Source: Rhodoferax sp. (GTDB taxonomy: Bacteria; Pseudomonadota; Gammaproteobacteria; Burkholderiales; Burkholderiaceae_C). Taken from it: a stretch of DNA of 15,973 nucleotides. Shown here one piece after another: positions 1-8,422 of this stretch (its first letter is position 1; every line of letters starts with the position of its first letter). Made by a program: the position numbers and the translations under genes. The stretch covers positions 1-15,973 of the forward strand of contig JAQSDS010000406.1 of the NCBI GenBank assembly GCA_029946045.1. The letters run 5' to 3'. The notes under the pieces were generated by a model. It worked only from the letters and a program-made list of their open reading frames with translations. It did not search any database and was not told the origin of the DNA.

Positions 1-1
1 C

Positions 2-574
2 GAGGCGGGCGACTTTGTCTGCCGCACCGGTCGCCCCGTGACCTATTGGTTTGGTGTGGTTGATGGCTTGCTGAAAATGAGCACCGACAACGTGGACGGC
101 CAAACCATGACCTTCACCGGCGTCCCGCCCGGTGGCTGGTTTGGCGAAGGCACCGCCTTGAAGCGTGAGAGCTACCGCTACAACATTCAGGCGCTGCGCA
201 AAAGCCTGGTGGCGGGTCTGCATGTGGACACCTTTCACTGGCTGCTCGACCACTCGATTGGCTTCAACCGCTTTGTCATGAACCAGCTCAACGAGCGCCT
301 GGGCCAGTTCATTGCGGCACGCGAGATCGACCGCATGACCAACCCCAACATCCGCGTGGCGCGCAGCCTGGCCGCCCTGTTCAACCCGGTGCTCTACCCC
401 GGCCTGGGCACCGTGCTGCGCATCACCCAACAGGAACTGGCCTACCTGGTGGGCCTGTCGCGCCAGCGCGTCAACGAGGCGCTGAACACGCTAGCGGCAC
501 AAGAGGCGATCCGGGTCGAATACGGTGGCCTGCGGGTCACCGATCTGCAAGCCTTGCGCCATGCCAGGTTTTGA
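2..574 (+). CDS. Crp/Fnr-family transcriptional regulator, 5' end outside the window
   Basis: The frame is open from base 2 and ends at TGA 572-574, so the start codon lies upstream of the window. The first visible residues (EAGDFVCRTGRP, then YWFGVVDGLLKMS) fit the end of a cyclic-nucleotide-binding-like beta-roll. A long dimerisation helix follows, and then a C-terminal winged helix-turn-helix (ITQQELAYLVGLSRQRVNEAL, at about nt 420-484). In the recognition helix the positions that are E, S and R in E. coli FNR read Q, N and E here, and CRP's R-E-x-x-x-R pattern is not kept. It is therefore probably neither a CRP nor a canonical FNR orthologue in DNA specificity. The N-terminus, where FNR carries its Fe-S cysteines, is not visible, so oxygen sensing cannot be judged. 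Family assignment is firm; the effector and targets are unknown. Confidence 0.9.
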   Translation, partial: EAGDFVCRTGRPVTYWFGVVDGLLKMSTDNVDGQTMTFTGVPPGGWFGEGTALKRESYRYNIQALRKSLVAGLHVDTFHWLLDHSIGFNRFVMNQLNERLGQFIAAREIDRMTNPNIRVARSLAALFNPVLYPGLGTVLRITQQELAYLVGLSRQRVNEALNTLAAQEAIRVEYGGLRVTDLQALRHARF

Positions 575-612
575 TGCCGTGCCAGTTCAGGCTCGTAAAA
601 TAGGCACAAACA

Positions 613-629
613 GCTACCATTTATATAGC
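613..629. repeat. Small imperfect dyad upstream of rluF
   Basis: GCTA (613-616) and TAGC (626-629) flank an A/T-rich centre only three bases before the rluF start codon. Short GCTAT...ATAGC dyads of this style are, from memory, common between genes in Comamonadaceae, but one copy cannot prove a repeat family. It could equally be part of a promoter: TAAAAT at 596-601 is a possible -10, with TTGATG at 571-576 as a poorly spaced -35 (19 bp). No Shine-Dalgarno sequence is visible here. Confidence 0.25.
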
Positions 630-631
630 AC

Positions 632-1609
632 ATGACCGACTCTCCCAAACCTTCTGCTTTTCGCCGCGCCGCGCCACCCGCTGCCAAGGCCCCTCTTCCT
701 GCCGGACAAAGCAACACCGCGGCGCATGGCGCGGGCGGCACGCTGCGCCTGAACAAGCGCATGGCCGAGCTCGGCCTGGCCTCACGGCGCGAGGCCGACG
801 AATGGATTGGCACGGGCTGGGTCAAGGTCAACGGCCGGGTCGCTGAGATGGGCATGCAGGTGAGCACCGATGTGCGCATCGAAGTCGACAAACAAGCCAC
901 CGGCGCGCAGGCCAAACAGGTCACGGTGCTGATCAACAAACCGCTCGGCCTGGTCAGCGGTCAGGCCGAAGACGGGCACGAGCCCGCCATCACGCTGGTG
1001 CAGCCACAAAACCGCTGGGCCGAGGACAACGCGCGCTTTTTCTTTCACCCCAGCCAGCTCAAAAGCCTGGTCCCCGCCGGGCGGCTCGACATCGATTCGA
1101 CCGGTCTGCTGGTGCTGACACAAGACGGCCGGGTGGCACGCCAATTGATTGGCGAAGACGCCGTGATGGAAAAAGAATACCTGGTGCGCGTGATGTACAC
1201 CGGCGTGCTCAACGCGGCAGCGGCCAACTCGGCTGCCGCCACCTATGCCGCAGCGCCAACAGCACGCGCGGGCACACGGCCGGCCACACCCACACAACTC
1301 AGCCGCATTGACGACGACGACCCGGTGACGCAGGACGTGCAGTCGGTGTTTCCAGCGGACAAGCTGGCGCTGCTGCGCCACGGTTTGAGTCTGGACGGAC
1401 AGCCCCTGCAGCGGGCCCAGGTCGAATGGCAAAACCCCGAGCAATTACGCTTTGTCCTGACCGAGGGCAAAAAGCGCCAGATTCGCCGCATGTGCGAGCA
1501 GGTGGGCCTGAAAGTAGTGGGCTTGAAGCGCGTGCGCATTGGCCACGTGATGCTGGGCAATTTGCCGGTGGGCCAGTGGCGCTACCTGGCGCCGCATGAG
1601 CGCTTCTGA
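632..1609 (+). CDS. rluF: 23S rRNA pseudouridine synthase, RluF type
   Basis: The 325-residue protein converts a uridine of 23S rRNA to pseudouridine; the RluF class modifies U2604 (E. coli numbering). An alanine- and proline-rich N-terminus of about 35 residues is followed by an S4 RNA-binding domain (LNKRMAELGLASRREADEWI, from about residue 39). The catalytic motif GRLDIDSTGLLVLT comes next, with the expected nucleophile Asp153, and then EKEYLVRV. The C-terminal EGKKRQIRRMCE and GQWRYL are typical of the family. DS after the catalytic Asp and EKEYLV favour RluF over RluB or RluE. It is longer than E. coli RluF (290 aa) because of the N-terminal tail and a low-complexity insert at about residues 190-230 rich in Ala/Thr, ending in four aspartates. 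ATG 632 has no clear ribosome-binding site, so a later start is possible. It overlaps the next gene. Confidence 0.88.
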   Translation: MTDSPKPSAFRRAAPPAAKAPLPAGQSNTAAHGAGGTLRLNKRMAELGLASRREADEWIGTGWVKVNGRVAEMGMQVSTDVRIEVDKQATGAQAKQVTVLINKPLGLVSGQAEDGHEPAITLVQPQNRWAEDNARFFFHPSQLKSLVPAGRLDIDSTGLLVLTQDGRVARQLIGEDAVMEKEYLVRVMYTGVLNAAAANSAAATYAAAPTARAGTRPATPTQLSRIDDDDPVTQDVQSVFPADKLALLRHGLSLDGQPLQRAQVEWQNPEQLRFVLTEGKKRQIRRMCEQVGLKVVGLKRVRIGHVMLGNLPVGQWRYLAPHERF

Positions 1610-2837
1610 CAAGCCGCGCCAGCATTGGCGCGCCTCCGACCTGCGCGCCGTCACGCTGCTGGCCACGCAAGCCACCACCGCGGTGACGCGCATGGCAGAG
1701 GGCGTGCACCAGTCGGTGTGGCGCAGCTTGGGCGCCCCCAGCGGTGCCACGCCAGACCAGGCACGGGGCCTGACCGGGCTGATCTACAAAAGCATCACTG
1801 GCGTGACGCAGCGGCTGGGACAAGGCGCGGCAACGGCGCTGGCACGGCTTGAGCCCCTGTTGCAGCGCATCGAAAGTCAAGGTGAGGAATCGCTGGAACG
1901 CGCCGCCGTGCTGGCTGCCCTCAACGGCGTCATGGGCGACCGACTGCGGGCCGCTGGCAATCCGCTGGCGACACCGATGACACTGCGTTGTAACAACAAG
2001 GTTGTGACCGGGTCGGAACCGCCCAAAGCCACAGAAGTCACTGGCAAAGTGCTGATCGTCATTCACGGCCTGTGCATGAACGATCGGCAATGGACCAGCC
2101 AACATGACGGTCTGCCCGTCAACCACGCTGAGGCCTTGCGCGCCGCCCTGGGCTACATCCCGGTCTATGTACGCTACAACTCCGGTCTGCATGTGTCGGA
2201 AAACGGCCACTTGCTGGCGCAGCAGCTGGACCACCTGGTGCACTGCTGGCCCGTGCCCGTGACCGAGCTCAGCGTGCTGGCCCACAGCATGGGCGGACTG
2301 GTGGCGCGCAGCGCGCTGGCCAGCGCCACGGCAACTGCACTGACCTGGCCGGCCTTGTTGAGCAACATCGTGTTCCTGGGCACCCCGCACCACGGTTCCC
2401 CGTTGGAGCAGGCCGGCAACTGGGTGGATGTGATCCTGGGCAGCACGCCCTACAGCCGCCCATTTGCCAAGCTCGGCCAGTTGCGCAGCGCTGGCATCAC
2501 CGACCTGCGTTATGGCCATGTCCTGGATGCCGACTGGCAAGGCCATGACCGCTTCCGGCGCAAGCCAGACAGCCGCGTCCAGCTGCCATTGCCGGTGGGT
2601 GTCGCCTGCTTTGCCGTGGCAGCGACCACCGCCGCCAAACGCAGCCCTGTAGCCGACCGCTTGCTGGGCGATGGCCTGGTGCCTCTGCCCAGCGCGCTGG
2701 GCGAAAACGACACCCCCTCGCGAACGCTGCTGTTCGCCAAAGCGAACCAGATGATCGTCTACCGCACCAGCCACCTGGCCCTGTTGACGAACCCGGCCGT
2801 GACTCGGCAAGTGCTGGCCTGGCTGACCCTAGCTTGA
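1596..2837 (+). CDS. Alpha/beta-hydrolase (lipase/esterase-like)
   Basis: This 413-residue protein carries an alpha/beta-hydrolase core in its second half. Strand-turn HGL at about residues 156-158 would form the oxyanion region. The nucleophile elbow AHSMGG places Ser231 as nucleophile; the motif has Ala where G-x-S-x-G usually starts, a known variant. GTPHHG (262-267) resembles PGAP1-like and triacylglycerol-lipase relatives. D359 in GDGLVP and H393 in TSHLALL are plausible triad partners. The first about 145 residues are helical, without a recognised domain, and there is no signal peptide, so the protein is probably cytoplasmic. ATG 1596 lies inside the end of rluF (14-bp overlap), which suggests translational coupling. 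The natural substrate is unknown; lipid, wax or polyester cleavage are all possible. Confidence 0.82.
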   Translation: MSASDKPRQHWRASDLRAVTLLATQATTAVTRMAEGVHQSVWRSLGAPSGATPDQARGLTGLIYKSITGVTQRLGQGAATALARLEPLLQRIESQGEESLERAAVLAALNGVMGDRLRAAGNPLATPMTLRCNNKVVTGSEPPKATEVTGKVLIVIHGLCMNDRQWTSQHDGLPVNHAEALRAALGYIPVYVRYNSGLHVSENGHLLAQQLDHLVHCWPVPVTELSVLAHSMGGLVARSALASATATALTWPALLSNIVFLGTPHHGSPLEQAGNWVDVILGSTPYSRPFAKLGQLRSAGITDLRYGHVLDADWQGHDRFRRKPDSRVQLPLPVGVACFAVAATTAAKRSPVADRLLGDGLVPLPSALGENDTPSRTLLFAKANQMIVYRTSHLALLTNPAVTRQVLAWLTLA

Positions 2838-2990
2838 TGCGGGATCGGTGCCAGGCGCTCAAGTCCCCTCGGCTTTCACGCCGACATGACCGGCCTGCAC
2901 GCAGGCATGACTGACGGTAGTAAACTTCGCGCGTCGTTTCGTTTTTCAGCCCTTCAGCCGGCTGTGTCATTTCAACCATTAGGAGCTTCC
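2838..2990. other. Intergenic region before the TRAP genes
   Basis: This 153-bp stretch holds two short hairpins without T tails: TCGGC/GCCGA (2869-2873 with 2880-2884) and GCCTG/CAGGC (2893-2897 with 2902-2906). They may slow or end transcription of the hydrolase gene, but neither is a convincing intrinsic terminator. I see no confident -35/-10 pair. A strong Shine-Dalgarno, AGGAG at 2981-2985, sits five bases before the next ATG. Confidence 0.35.
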
Positions 2991-3944
2991 ATGAAATTGA
3001 AAGTCTTTGCTGCAGCCATCGTGGCCGCTACCGTGCTCGTTGGCACGGCCGGCGCGCAACAATTTTTCCGCATTGGCACGGGCGGTACTGCTGGCACCTA
3101 TTACCCTGTGGGCGGCATGATCGCCAACGCGGTGTCACAGCCCGGCAAGATCGTCGCCACGGCGCAGGCCAGCAACGGCTCGCTGGGCAATGTCAACGGC
3201 ATCTCCGGCGGCGCCATGGAAGCGGGCTTCAGCCAGTCGGACGTGGCCACCTGGGCACAAACCGGCACCGGCATTTTCGAGGGCAAACCCAAAGTCGGCG
3301 GCCTGCGCATGATTGCCAATTTGTATCCCGAGAGCATCCACATCGTGGTCAAAAAGGGCTCGGGCTTCAAGAGCGTGGCTGACCTCAAGGGCAAACGCGT
3401 GGCCCTGGACGAGCCTGGCTCGGGCACCCTGATCAACGCCCGCCTGGTGCTGGCCGCCTATGGCATCAAGGAGGCCGACATCAAGCCCGAGTACATCAAG
3501 CCCAACCAGGCTGGCGACAAGATGAAAGACGGCGCCCTCGATGCCTTCTTCTTCACCGGCGGCGCGCCTGCGGGTGCCATTGCCGAGCTGGCCTCGGCTG
3601 GTTCCGGCATTGAGCTGTTGCCGATTGACGGCGCAGCAGCCGACAGCTTGCGCAAGTCAAGCAGCTTCTTCGCCGTGGACTCCATTCCAGCAGACACCTA
3701 CAAGGGCGTGGCAGCAGTCAAGACACTGGCGGTCGGCGCGCAATTGGTGACCAGCGACAAGATCGACACCGAAACGGTTTACCAGATCACCAAGGCGCTT
3801 TACAGCGATGCAGCCCAGAAAACGCTGGCTGCCGGCCATGCCAAGGGCAAATACATCACACTGCAAAACGCGGTGCAGGGCGTAGGCATCCCGTATCACC
3901 CGGGTGCTGAGAAGTTCTACAAGGAAGCTGGCGTACTGAAATAA
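2991..3944 (+). CDS. TAXI-family TRAP transporter solute-binding protein
   Basis: This is the periplasmic receptor of a TRAP (tripartite ATP-independent periplasmic) uptake system, 317 residues. The start at ATG 2991 is fixed by AGGAG five bases upstream and by the signal peptide beginning there (M-K-L-K, hydrophobic core, cleavage after A22 in GTAGA|QQ); the open frame extends 35 codons further up without support. The mature N-terminus FRIGTGGTAGTYYPVGG is the TAXI-family hallmark. Later motifs (SNGSLGNV, GFSQSDVA, LKGKRVALDEPGSGT, DAFFFTGGAP, IPYHPGAEKFYKEAG) also fit. The fused permease gene directly downstream is its usual partner. TAXI receptors bind small organic acids such as glutamate or alpha-ketoglutarate in characterised cases; the ligand here cannot be read from sequence. 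Confidence 0.95.
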   Translation: MKLKVFAAAIVAATVLVGTAGAQQFFRIGTGGTAGTYYPVGGMIANAVSQPGKIVATAQASNGSLGNVNGISGGAMEAGFSQSDVATWAQTGTGIFEGKPKVGGLRMIANLYPESIHIVVKKGSGFKSVADLKGKRVALDEPGSGTLINARLVLAAYGIKEADIKPEYIKPNQAGDKMKDGALDAFFFTGGAPAGAIAELASAGSGIELLPIDGAAADSLRKSSSFFAVDSIPADTYKGVAAVKTLAVGAQLVTSDKIDTETVYQITKALYSDAAQKTLAAGHAKGKYITLQNAVQGVGIPYHPGAEKFYKEAGVLK

Positions 3945-3967
3945 GCGCCAGGCGTTTTTCACCCCTG

Positions 3968-3999
3968 ACGGGCGGAACACATCCGCCCGTTGTTGTTTG
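3968..3999 (+). terminator. Intercistronic hairpin between TRAP receptor and permease genes
   Basis: A perfect 9-bp G/C-rich stem, ACGGGCGGA (3968-3976) with TCCGCCCGT (3982-3990) around a 5-base loop, is followed by a T-rich stretch (TTGTTGTTTG, 3990-3999). It looks like an attenuator or mRNA-stabilising hairpin that would let the receptor be made in excess over the membrane permease, as in several binding-protein operons. Because the T run is interrupted, partial rather than full termination is likely. Confidence 0.75.
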
Positions 4000-4018
4000 T
4001 AGCCTGACCAGGATCCCC

Positions 4019-6220
4019 ATGAGCACCGTCACAACCACTTTGCCCGACGACAAACAACTGCTGGCCATGGAGGAAAAGTTCGACCCCGAGATGCGCTTTC
4101 GCCCCTCGGTGCCACCGGGCACAGTACTGATCAAGTGGCTGCTGATCACGCTGAGCTGTTTTCACTATTACACGGCCGGCTTTGGTCTGCTGCGTGAAAC
4201 CACCCACCGTGGCGTGCACCTGGCTTTTGTGCTGGGGCTGATTTTCCTGGTATTCGCAGGCAACAAGGCCGCGGGTGACCGCCAGGTGCGCCACAGCCTG
4301 GTGTCGCCGGGCGGCATACCCTTGTATGACTGGCTGCTCGGGCTGGCGGTGGCGCTGGCGGTGCTGTACATCCCCTACACCTTCGAAGACCTGGCGTTTC
4401 GGGTGGGCAACCCCAACACCTATGACGTGGTGTTTGGCAGCATTTTGTTTGTTGCCCTGCTCGAAGCCACGCGGCGCAGCATGGGCTGGCCCTTGCCGAT
4501 CATCGCGCTGGGCTTTAGCGCCTACGCCCTGTTTGGCCCCATCTTTCCAGGCCTGCTGCAACATGCCGGCTCGAGCTGGAGCCAGTTCATCAACCACCAG
4601 TACCTCACCAGCCAGGGCATTTACGGCGTGGCGGTGGGTGTGGTGGCCACCTATGTGTTTCACTTTGTGCTGTTTGGCGTGCTGGCCACGCGCATTGGTC
4701 TGGGGCAACTGTTCCTGGACATTGCCTCAAGCATCGCCGGGCGTTATGCCGGCGGCCCGGCCAAGGTCAGCGTGTTTGGCTCGGCCATGTTTGGCATGCT
4801 GTCGGGCTCCTCGGTAGCCAATGCCGTGACCGTGGGCTCGCTGACCATTCCGGCCATGATCCGGGTGGGTTACCAGCGCCACTTTGCCGGTGCGGTCGAG
4901 GCAGCCGCATCCACCGGCGGGCAAATCACGCCACCGGTGCTGGGGGCGGCAGCCTTCCTGATGATCGAGTTTCTGGGCTTGCCCTACCAGACCATCATCA
5001 CGGCGGCCATCGTGCCGGCTTTCATGCATTTTTTCGGCGTCTTCATGCAGGTGCACTTTGAGGCCAAGCGCTACGGCCTGCGCGGCCTGACCGAAGAAGA
5101 GATGCCCAAACTGCGCCAAAGCATGAAAATGCGCTGGCCCACGCTGATTCCCCTGTTCTTGCTGATCAGCATCCTGGTCAGCGGTCGCACGCCTTATCTG
5201 GCGGCGTTTGTCGGCATCACTTCCAGCGCCATCGTCGGCCTGACCACCCAGGTCAGGGGCAATACCCCGAAAAACTGGCTGCTGATGGTGGCCATGCATC
5301 TCGCTTTGATGGGCATTGCCTTCACCAACTTTGACGAAGCAGTCAAACTGGGTATTTTTGGTGCCGGTGCCGTAGCGACCGGGCTGCTGATGCGCCTGTT
5401 TAAGATTCGCGGCCGCATCGAACCGGCCGTGCTGGTAGAAGCCTTCGAGACCGGCGCCAAGTATGCGCTGGCAGTGGGCGCGGCGGCCGCATCGGTGGGT
5501 ATTGTCATTGGCGTGGTCACACTCACCGGCGTCGGCTTCAAGATCAGCTTCATCATCACCGGCGCCGCCCAAGCCATTGCCGGCGGCTTGGGCGCTGTCA
5601 TTCCAAGCTACCTGATGGCATTCCAATCGCTGACGCTGCTGGCCGCGCTGGTGATGACCGCCGCCGTGTGCATCCTGATGGGCGCCGGCATTCCGACCAC
5701 GGCCAACTACATCATCATGGTCACGGTCGCCGCGCCCACGCTGGTGCAACTCGGCGTGGAACCGCTGGTGGCGCATTTCTTTGTGTTTTATTACGGCGTG
5801 CTCGCCGACATCACGCCGCCGGTGGCGCTGGCCGCCTATGCGGCGGCGGGCATGGCGGGCAGTGACCCCTTCAAAACCGGCAACACCGCGTTTCGCCTGG
5901 GCATCGCCAAAGCGCTGGTGCCCTTTGTGTTCGTCTTCTCGCCCTCCCTGCTGCTGGTGGCCAAGGGCTTCACCTGGTATGACTTCAGCGTGACCTTTGT
6001 CGGCTGTCTGCTCGGCATCACCTTCCTGGCGATGGCGTTTTCCAAGTACTTCCTGGTCGAAATGAAGCGTTGGGAGCAGGCGCTGTGTATTGCCGCCGCG
6101 CTGCTGATGGTGGCGCCGAGTCTGAGCGCCACCCTGATCGGCGTCGGCATGGTGCTGCCGGTGCTGTTGCACCAGTTCAAGGCCTGGCGCGCCGTGCCGG
6201 TGGCGGGACTGGCCCAATGA
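4019..6220 (+). CDS. TRAP transporter permease, 4TM/12TM fusion
   Basis: The 733-residue inner-membrane protein fuses the small DctQ-like and large DctM-like TRAP subunits, the form that normally accompanies TAXI receptors. It drives ion-coupled uptake of the receptor's ligand. Residues about 40-190 contain the first hydrophobic helices. The DctM part has the paired inverted-repeat signatures GSSVANAVTVGSLTIP (about 262-277) with ASTGGQITPPVLGAAAF (about 297-313), and GIPTTANYIIM (about 557-567) with ADITPPVALAAYAAAGMAG (about 597-615). A further hydrophobic tail of about 100 residues ends the protein. ATG 4019 follows AGGA (4009-4012). It lies 74 bp downstream of the receptor gene, across the hairpin, and is probably co-transcribed. 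Confidence 0.95.
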   Translation: MSTVTTTLPDDKQLLAMEEKFDPEMRFRPSVPPGTVLIKWLLITLSCFHYYTAGFGLLRETTHRGVHLAFVLGLIFLVFAGNKAAGDRQVRHSLVSPGGIPLYDWLLGLAVALAVLYIPYTFEDLAFRVGNPNTYDVVFGSILFVALLEATRRSMGWPLPIIALGFSAYALFGPIFPGLLQHAGSSWSQFINHQYLTSQGIYGVAVGVVATYVFHFVLFGVLATRIGLGQLFLDIASSIAGRYAGGPAKVSVFGSAMFGMLSGSSVANAVTVGSLTIPAMIRVGYQRHFAGAVEAAASTGGQITPPVLGAAAFLMIEFLGLPYQTIITAAIVPAFMHFFGVFMQVHFEAKRYGLRGLTEEEMPKLRQSMKMRWPTLIPLFLLISILVSGRTPYLAAFVGITSSAIVGLTTQVRGNTPKNWLLMVAMHLALMGIAFTNFDEAVKLGIFGAGAVATGLLMRLFKIRGRIEPAVLVEAFETGAKYALAVGAAAASVGIVIGVVTLTGVGFKISFIITGAAQAIAGGLGAVIPSYLMAFQSLTLLAALVMTAAVCILMGAGIPTTANYIIMVTVAAPTLVQLGVEPLVAHFFVFYYGVLADITPPVALAAYAAAGMAGSDPFKTGNTAFRLGIAKALVPFVFVFSPSLLLVAKGFTWYDFSVTFVGCLLGITFLAMAFSKYFLVEMKRWEQALCIAAALLMVAPSLSATLIGVGMVLPVLLHQFKAWRAVPVAGLAQ

Positions 6221-6232
6221 TTTTTGCCAGCT

Positions 6233-6260
6233 CTTGAAATAATCAACATCAGCCCTATCT
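6233..6260 (+). promoter_or_regulatory. Sigma-32 (heat-shock) promoter of htpG
   Basis: CTTGAAA (6233-6239), a 13-bp spacer, and CCCTATCT (6253-6260) match the known sigma-32 consensus CTTGAAA - 13 to 14 bp - CCCCATNT with one mismatch. The site is 13 bp after the permease stop codon and about 70 bp before htpG, a classical heat-shock gene. Transcription should begin near 6266-6268, upstream of the hairpin at 6277-6304. Confidence 0.85.
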
Positions 6261-6276
6261 GACAGCTTGATTGAGC

Positions 6277-6304
6277 ACCAGCGGCATTCGTCGCTGGTTT
6301 TTTT
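6277..6304 (+). terminator. Terminator-like hairpin in the predicted htpG leader
   Basis: ACCAGCG (6277-6283) pairs perfectly with CGCTGGT (6292-6298) over an 8-base loop and is followed by seven T (6298-6304). Taken alone it is a good intrinsic terminator for the TRAP operon. However, the sigma-32 promoter lies upstream of it, so the htpG transcript must also pass through it. It may therefore act as an attenuator or structured leader as well. Confidence 0.8.
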
Positions 6305-6328
6305 AATGCTTTGACACCACGCATCTCC

Positions 6329-8317
6329 ATGACCAAACAAACCCTTTCCTTCCAGGCCGAAGTCGCGCAACTGCTGCACCTCGTGACCCACTCGCTCTAC
6401 TCCAACAAAGAAATTTTCCTGCGCGAACTCATCAGTAACGCGTCGGATGCCTGCGACAAGCTGCGCTTTGAAGCCATCAACGACGGTGGCTTGTACGAGA
6501 ACGACAGCGAGCTCAAGGTCAAGGTCACTTTTGACAAAGACGCTAAAACGCTCACCATCACCGACAACGGCATCGGCATGAGCACGCAGGAGGCCATTGA
6601 CCACCTGGGCACCATCGCCAAGAGCGGCACCAAAGACTTCGTCAGCAAGCTGTCTGGCGACCAGAAAGCTGACTCGCAGCTGATCGGCCAGTTTGGCGTG
6701 GGCTTTTACTCCGGCTTCATCGTGGCCGACAAGATCACCGTCGAATCGCGTCGTGCCGGCATGAAGGTTGAAGAAGGCGTGCGCTGGATCAGCGGCGGTG
6801 CTGGCAACTTTGAGGTCGAAGCCATCACCCGCCCCGAGCGCGGCACCAGCGTCATCCTGCACCTGAACGATGACGCCCAAGACTATGCGTCAGCCTGGAA
6901 AGTCAAGGGCATCATCAACAAATACTCCGACCACATCAGCCTGCCCATCCTGATGGAAAAGGAAGAGTGGAAAGACGGCGAACTCATCAACCCAAGCGAC
7001 GAGCAGGGCGGCCGCCAGCCCGGTGGCATGGTCAAAACCGGCGAATGGGAAACGGTGAACAAGGCCAACGCCATCTGGGCGCGCGCCAAAAAAGACATTT
7101 CCCAGGACGAGTACAACGAGTTTTACAAACAGATCAGCCACGACTTTGAAGCCCCGCTGGCACACACCCACAATCGCGTCGAAGGCAGTACCGAATACAC
7201 GCAACTCTTGTACATCCCCGGCAAAGCGCCGATGGACCTGTACAACCGCGAAAAGTCAGCGGGCGTCAAGCTGTATGTCAAGCGTGTCTTCATCATGGAC
7301 GACGCCGAAGCGCTGTTGCCGACCTACCTGCGTTTTGTCAAGGGCGTGGTCGATTCATCAGACCTGCCGCTCAACGTGAGTCGCGAACTGCTGCAGGAAA
7401 GTCGCGACGTCAAAGCCATCCGCGAAGGCTGCACCAAGCGCGTGCTGGGCATGCTGGAAGACCTGGCCAAAAACGACAAGTTGCCAGAAGCTGCTGCCCC
7501 AACTGAGGGCGTGACCGATGTCGTCAGTGCGCAAGACAAAGCGGAGGCGCAAGCCAACGCCGGCAAGTACACCAAGTTCTACAACGAATTTGGTGCCGTG
7601 CTCAAGGAAGGCTTGGGCGAGGACTACGCCAACAAGGACCGCATCGCCAAACTGCTGCGTTTTGCCAGCAGCACCACCGACACGGCAAGCGTCTCATTTG
7701 CCGACTACAAGGCGCGCATGAAAGAAGGCCAGGAGGCCATCTACTTTATTACTGCCGACAACGCCGCCGCCGCCAAGAACAGCCCGCAATTGGAAGTCTT
7801 CAAGAAAAAGGGCATCGAAGTGCTGTTGATGACCGACCGTGTCGACGAATGGGCGCTGAACTACCTGCAAGACTTTGACGGCACGCCGCTGCAAAGCGTG
7901 GCCAAGGGTGCGGTTGATCTGGGCAAGCTGCAAGATGAAGCCGAGAAAAAGGCCGCAGAAGAAGCCGCCGAGACCTTCAAACCGATGCTGGCGATGCTGA
8001 AAGAAGCGCTGAAAGACAAGGCCGAGGATGTGCGCGTGACCACCCGTTTGGTCGACTCGCCCGCCTGCCTGGTGGTGCAGGACCACGGCATGAGCACGCA
8101 GCTCGCCCGTATGCTCAAGCAGGCCGGCCAGGCCGCGCCTGACATGAAACCGGTGCTCGAAGTCAACGCCGAACACCCGCTGGTGAAAAAGCTCGACGGC
8201 TCGGTGCACTTCAACGACCTGGCGCACATTTTGTTCGACCAGGCCCTGCTGGCCGAGGGTGGCCTGCCAGCTGACCCGGCGGCCTATGTGAAGCGCGTGA
8301 ATGCCTTGTTGGTGTAA
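6329..8317 (+). CDS. htpG: Molecular chaperone HtpG (bacterial Hsp90)
   Basis: This is the ATP-dependent Hsp90 chaperone, 662 residues, cytoplasmic and dimeric, which remodels client proteins together with DnaK. The N-terminal GHKL ATPase domain shows E33 and N37 in [23 protein letters not shown] (79-84) and [16 protein letters not shown]. The middle domain has NVSRELLQ and the catalytic-loop region. The C-terminal dimerisation part includes [18 protein letters not shown] and DQALLAEGG. It is some 35-40 residues longer than E. coli HtpG (624 aa), largely from a charged, Ala-rich insert at about residues 384-409 in the middle domain. ATG 6329 gives the canonical [11 protein letters not shown] start; an in-frame TTG at 6311 would add six residues without support. 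No clear Shine-Dalgarno is present. A near-consensus heat-shock promoter precedes it. Confidence 0.98.
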   Translation: MTKQTLSFQAEVAQLLHLVTHSLYSNKEIFLRELISNASDACDKLRFEAINDGGLYENDSELKVKVTFDKDAKTLTITDNGIGMSTQEAIDHLGTIAKSGTKDFVSKLSGDQKADSQLIGQFGVGFYSGFIVADKITVESRRAGMKVEEGVRWISGGAGNFEVEAITRPERGTSVILHLNDDAQDYASAWKVKGIINKYSDHISLPILMEKEEWKDGELINPSDEQGGRQPGGMVKTGEWETVNKANAIWARAKKDISQDEYNEFYKQISHDFEAPLAHTHNRVEGSTEYTQLLYIPGKAPMDLYNREKSAGVKLYVKRVFIMDDAEALLPTYLRFVKGVVDSSDLPLNVSRELLQESRDVKAIREGCTKRVLGMLEDLAKNDKLPEAAAPTEGVTDVVSAQDKAEAQANAGKYTKFYNEFGAVLKEGLGEDYANKDRIAKLLRFASSTTDTASVSFADYKARMKEGQEAIYFITADNAAAAKNSPQLEVFKKKGIEVLLMTDRVDEWALNYLQDFDGTPLQSVAKGAVDLGKLQDEAEKKAAEEAAETFKPMLAMLKEALKDKAEDVRVTTRLVDSPACLVVQDHGMSTQLARMLKQAGQAAPDMKPVLEVNAEHPLVKKLDGSVHFNDLAHILFDQALLAEGGLPADPAAYVKRVNALLV

Positions 8318-8353
8318 GTGACCCCAGCTTTAAACACAATCCTCAGGCGCGGT

Positions 8354-8422
8354 GCCCTGCGGGGCCAACGCCCTGTGGGACCAGCGCCCTGTGGGACCAG
8401 CGCCCTGTGGGACCAGCGCCCT
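8354..8422 (+). repeat. 16-bp tandem repeat array
   Basis: Three identical head-to-tail copies of GCCCTGTGGGACCAGC (8370-8385, 8386-8401, 8402-8417) are preceded by a copy with three mismatches (8354-8369) and followed by the first five bases of another (8418-8422). The last partial unit runs straight into the BIME-like element. The unit is related (12 of 16 matches) to the tail of the second element copy at 11125-11140, so the array looks like an expansion of that tail. It lies between htpG and the FKBP gene and encodes nothing convincing. Confidence 0.9.

Noticed and set aside
6234..6246. FNR-like dyad TTGA-N5-TCAA upstream of htpG
   Set aside because: The spacing is one base short of the FNR site, and the bases are better explained as the -35 of the sigma-32 promoter.
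4727..6880. 717-codon open frame on the minus strand, antisense to the TRAP permease and htpG
   Set aside because: It lies opposite two unmistakable genes, is rich in His/Gln/Gly/Arg and has no domain. Long antisense frames are expected in high-GC DNA with this codon bias.
8354..8422. Possible CRISPR array
   Set aside because: Units are contiguous 16-bp tandem repeats with no spacers and no cas genes nearby.
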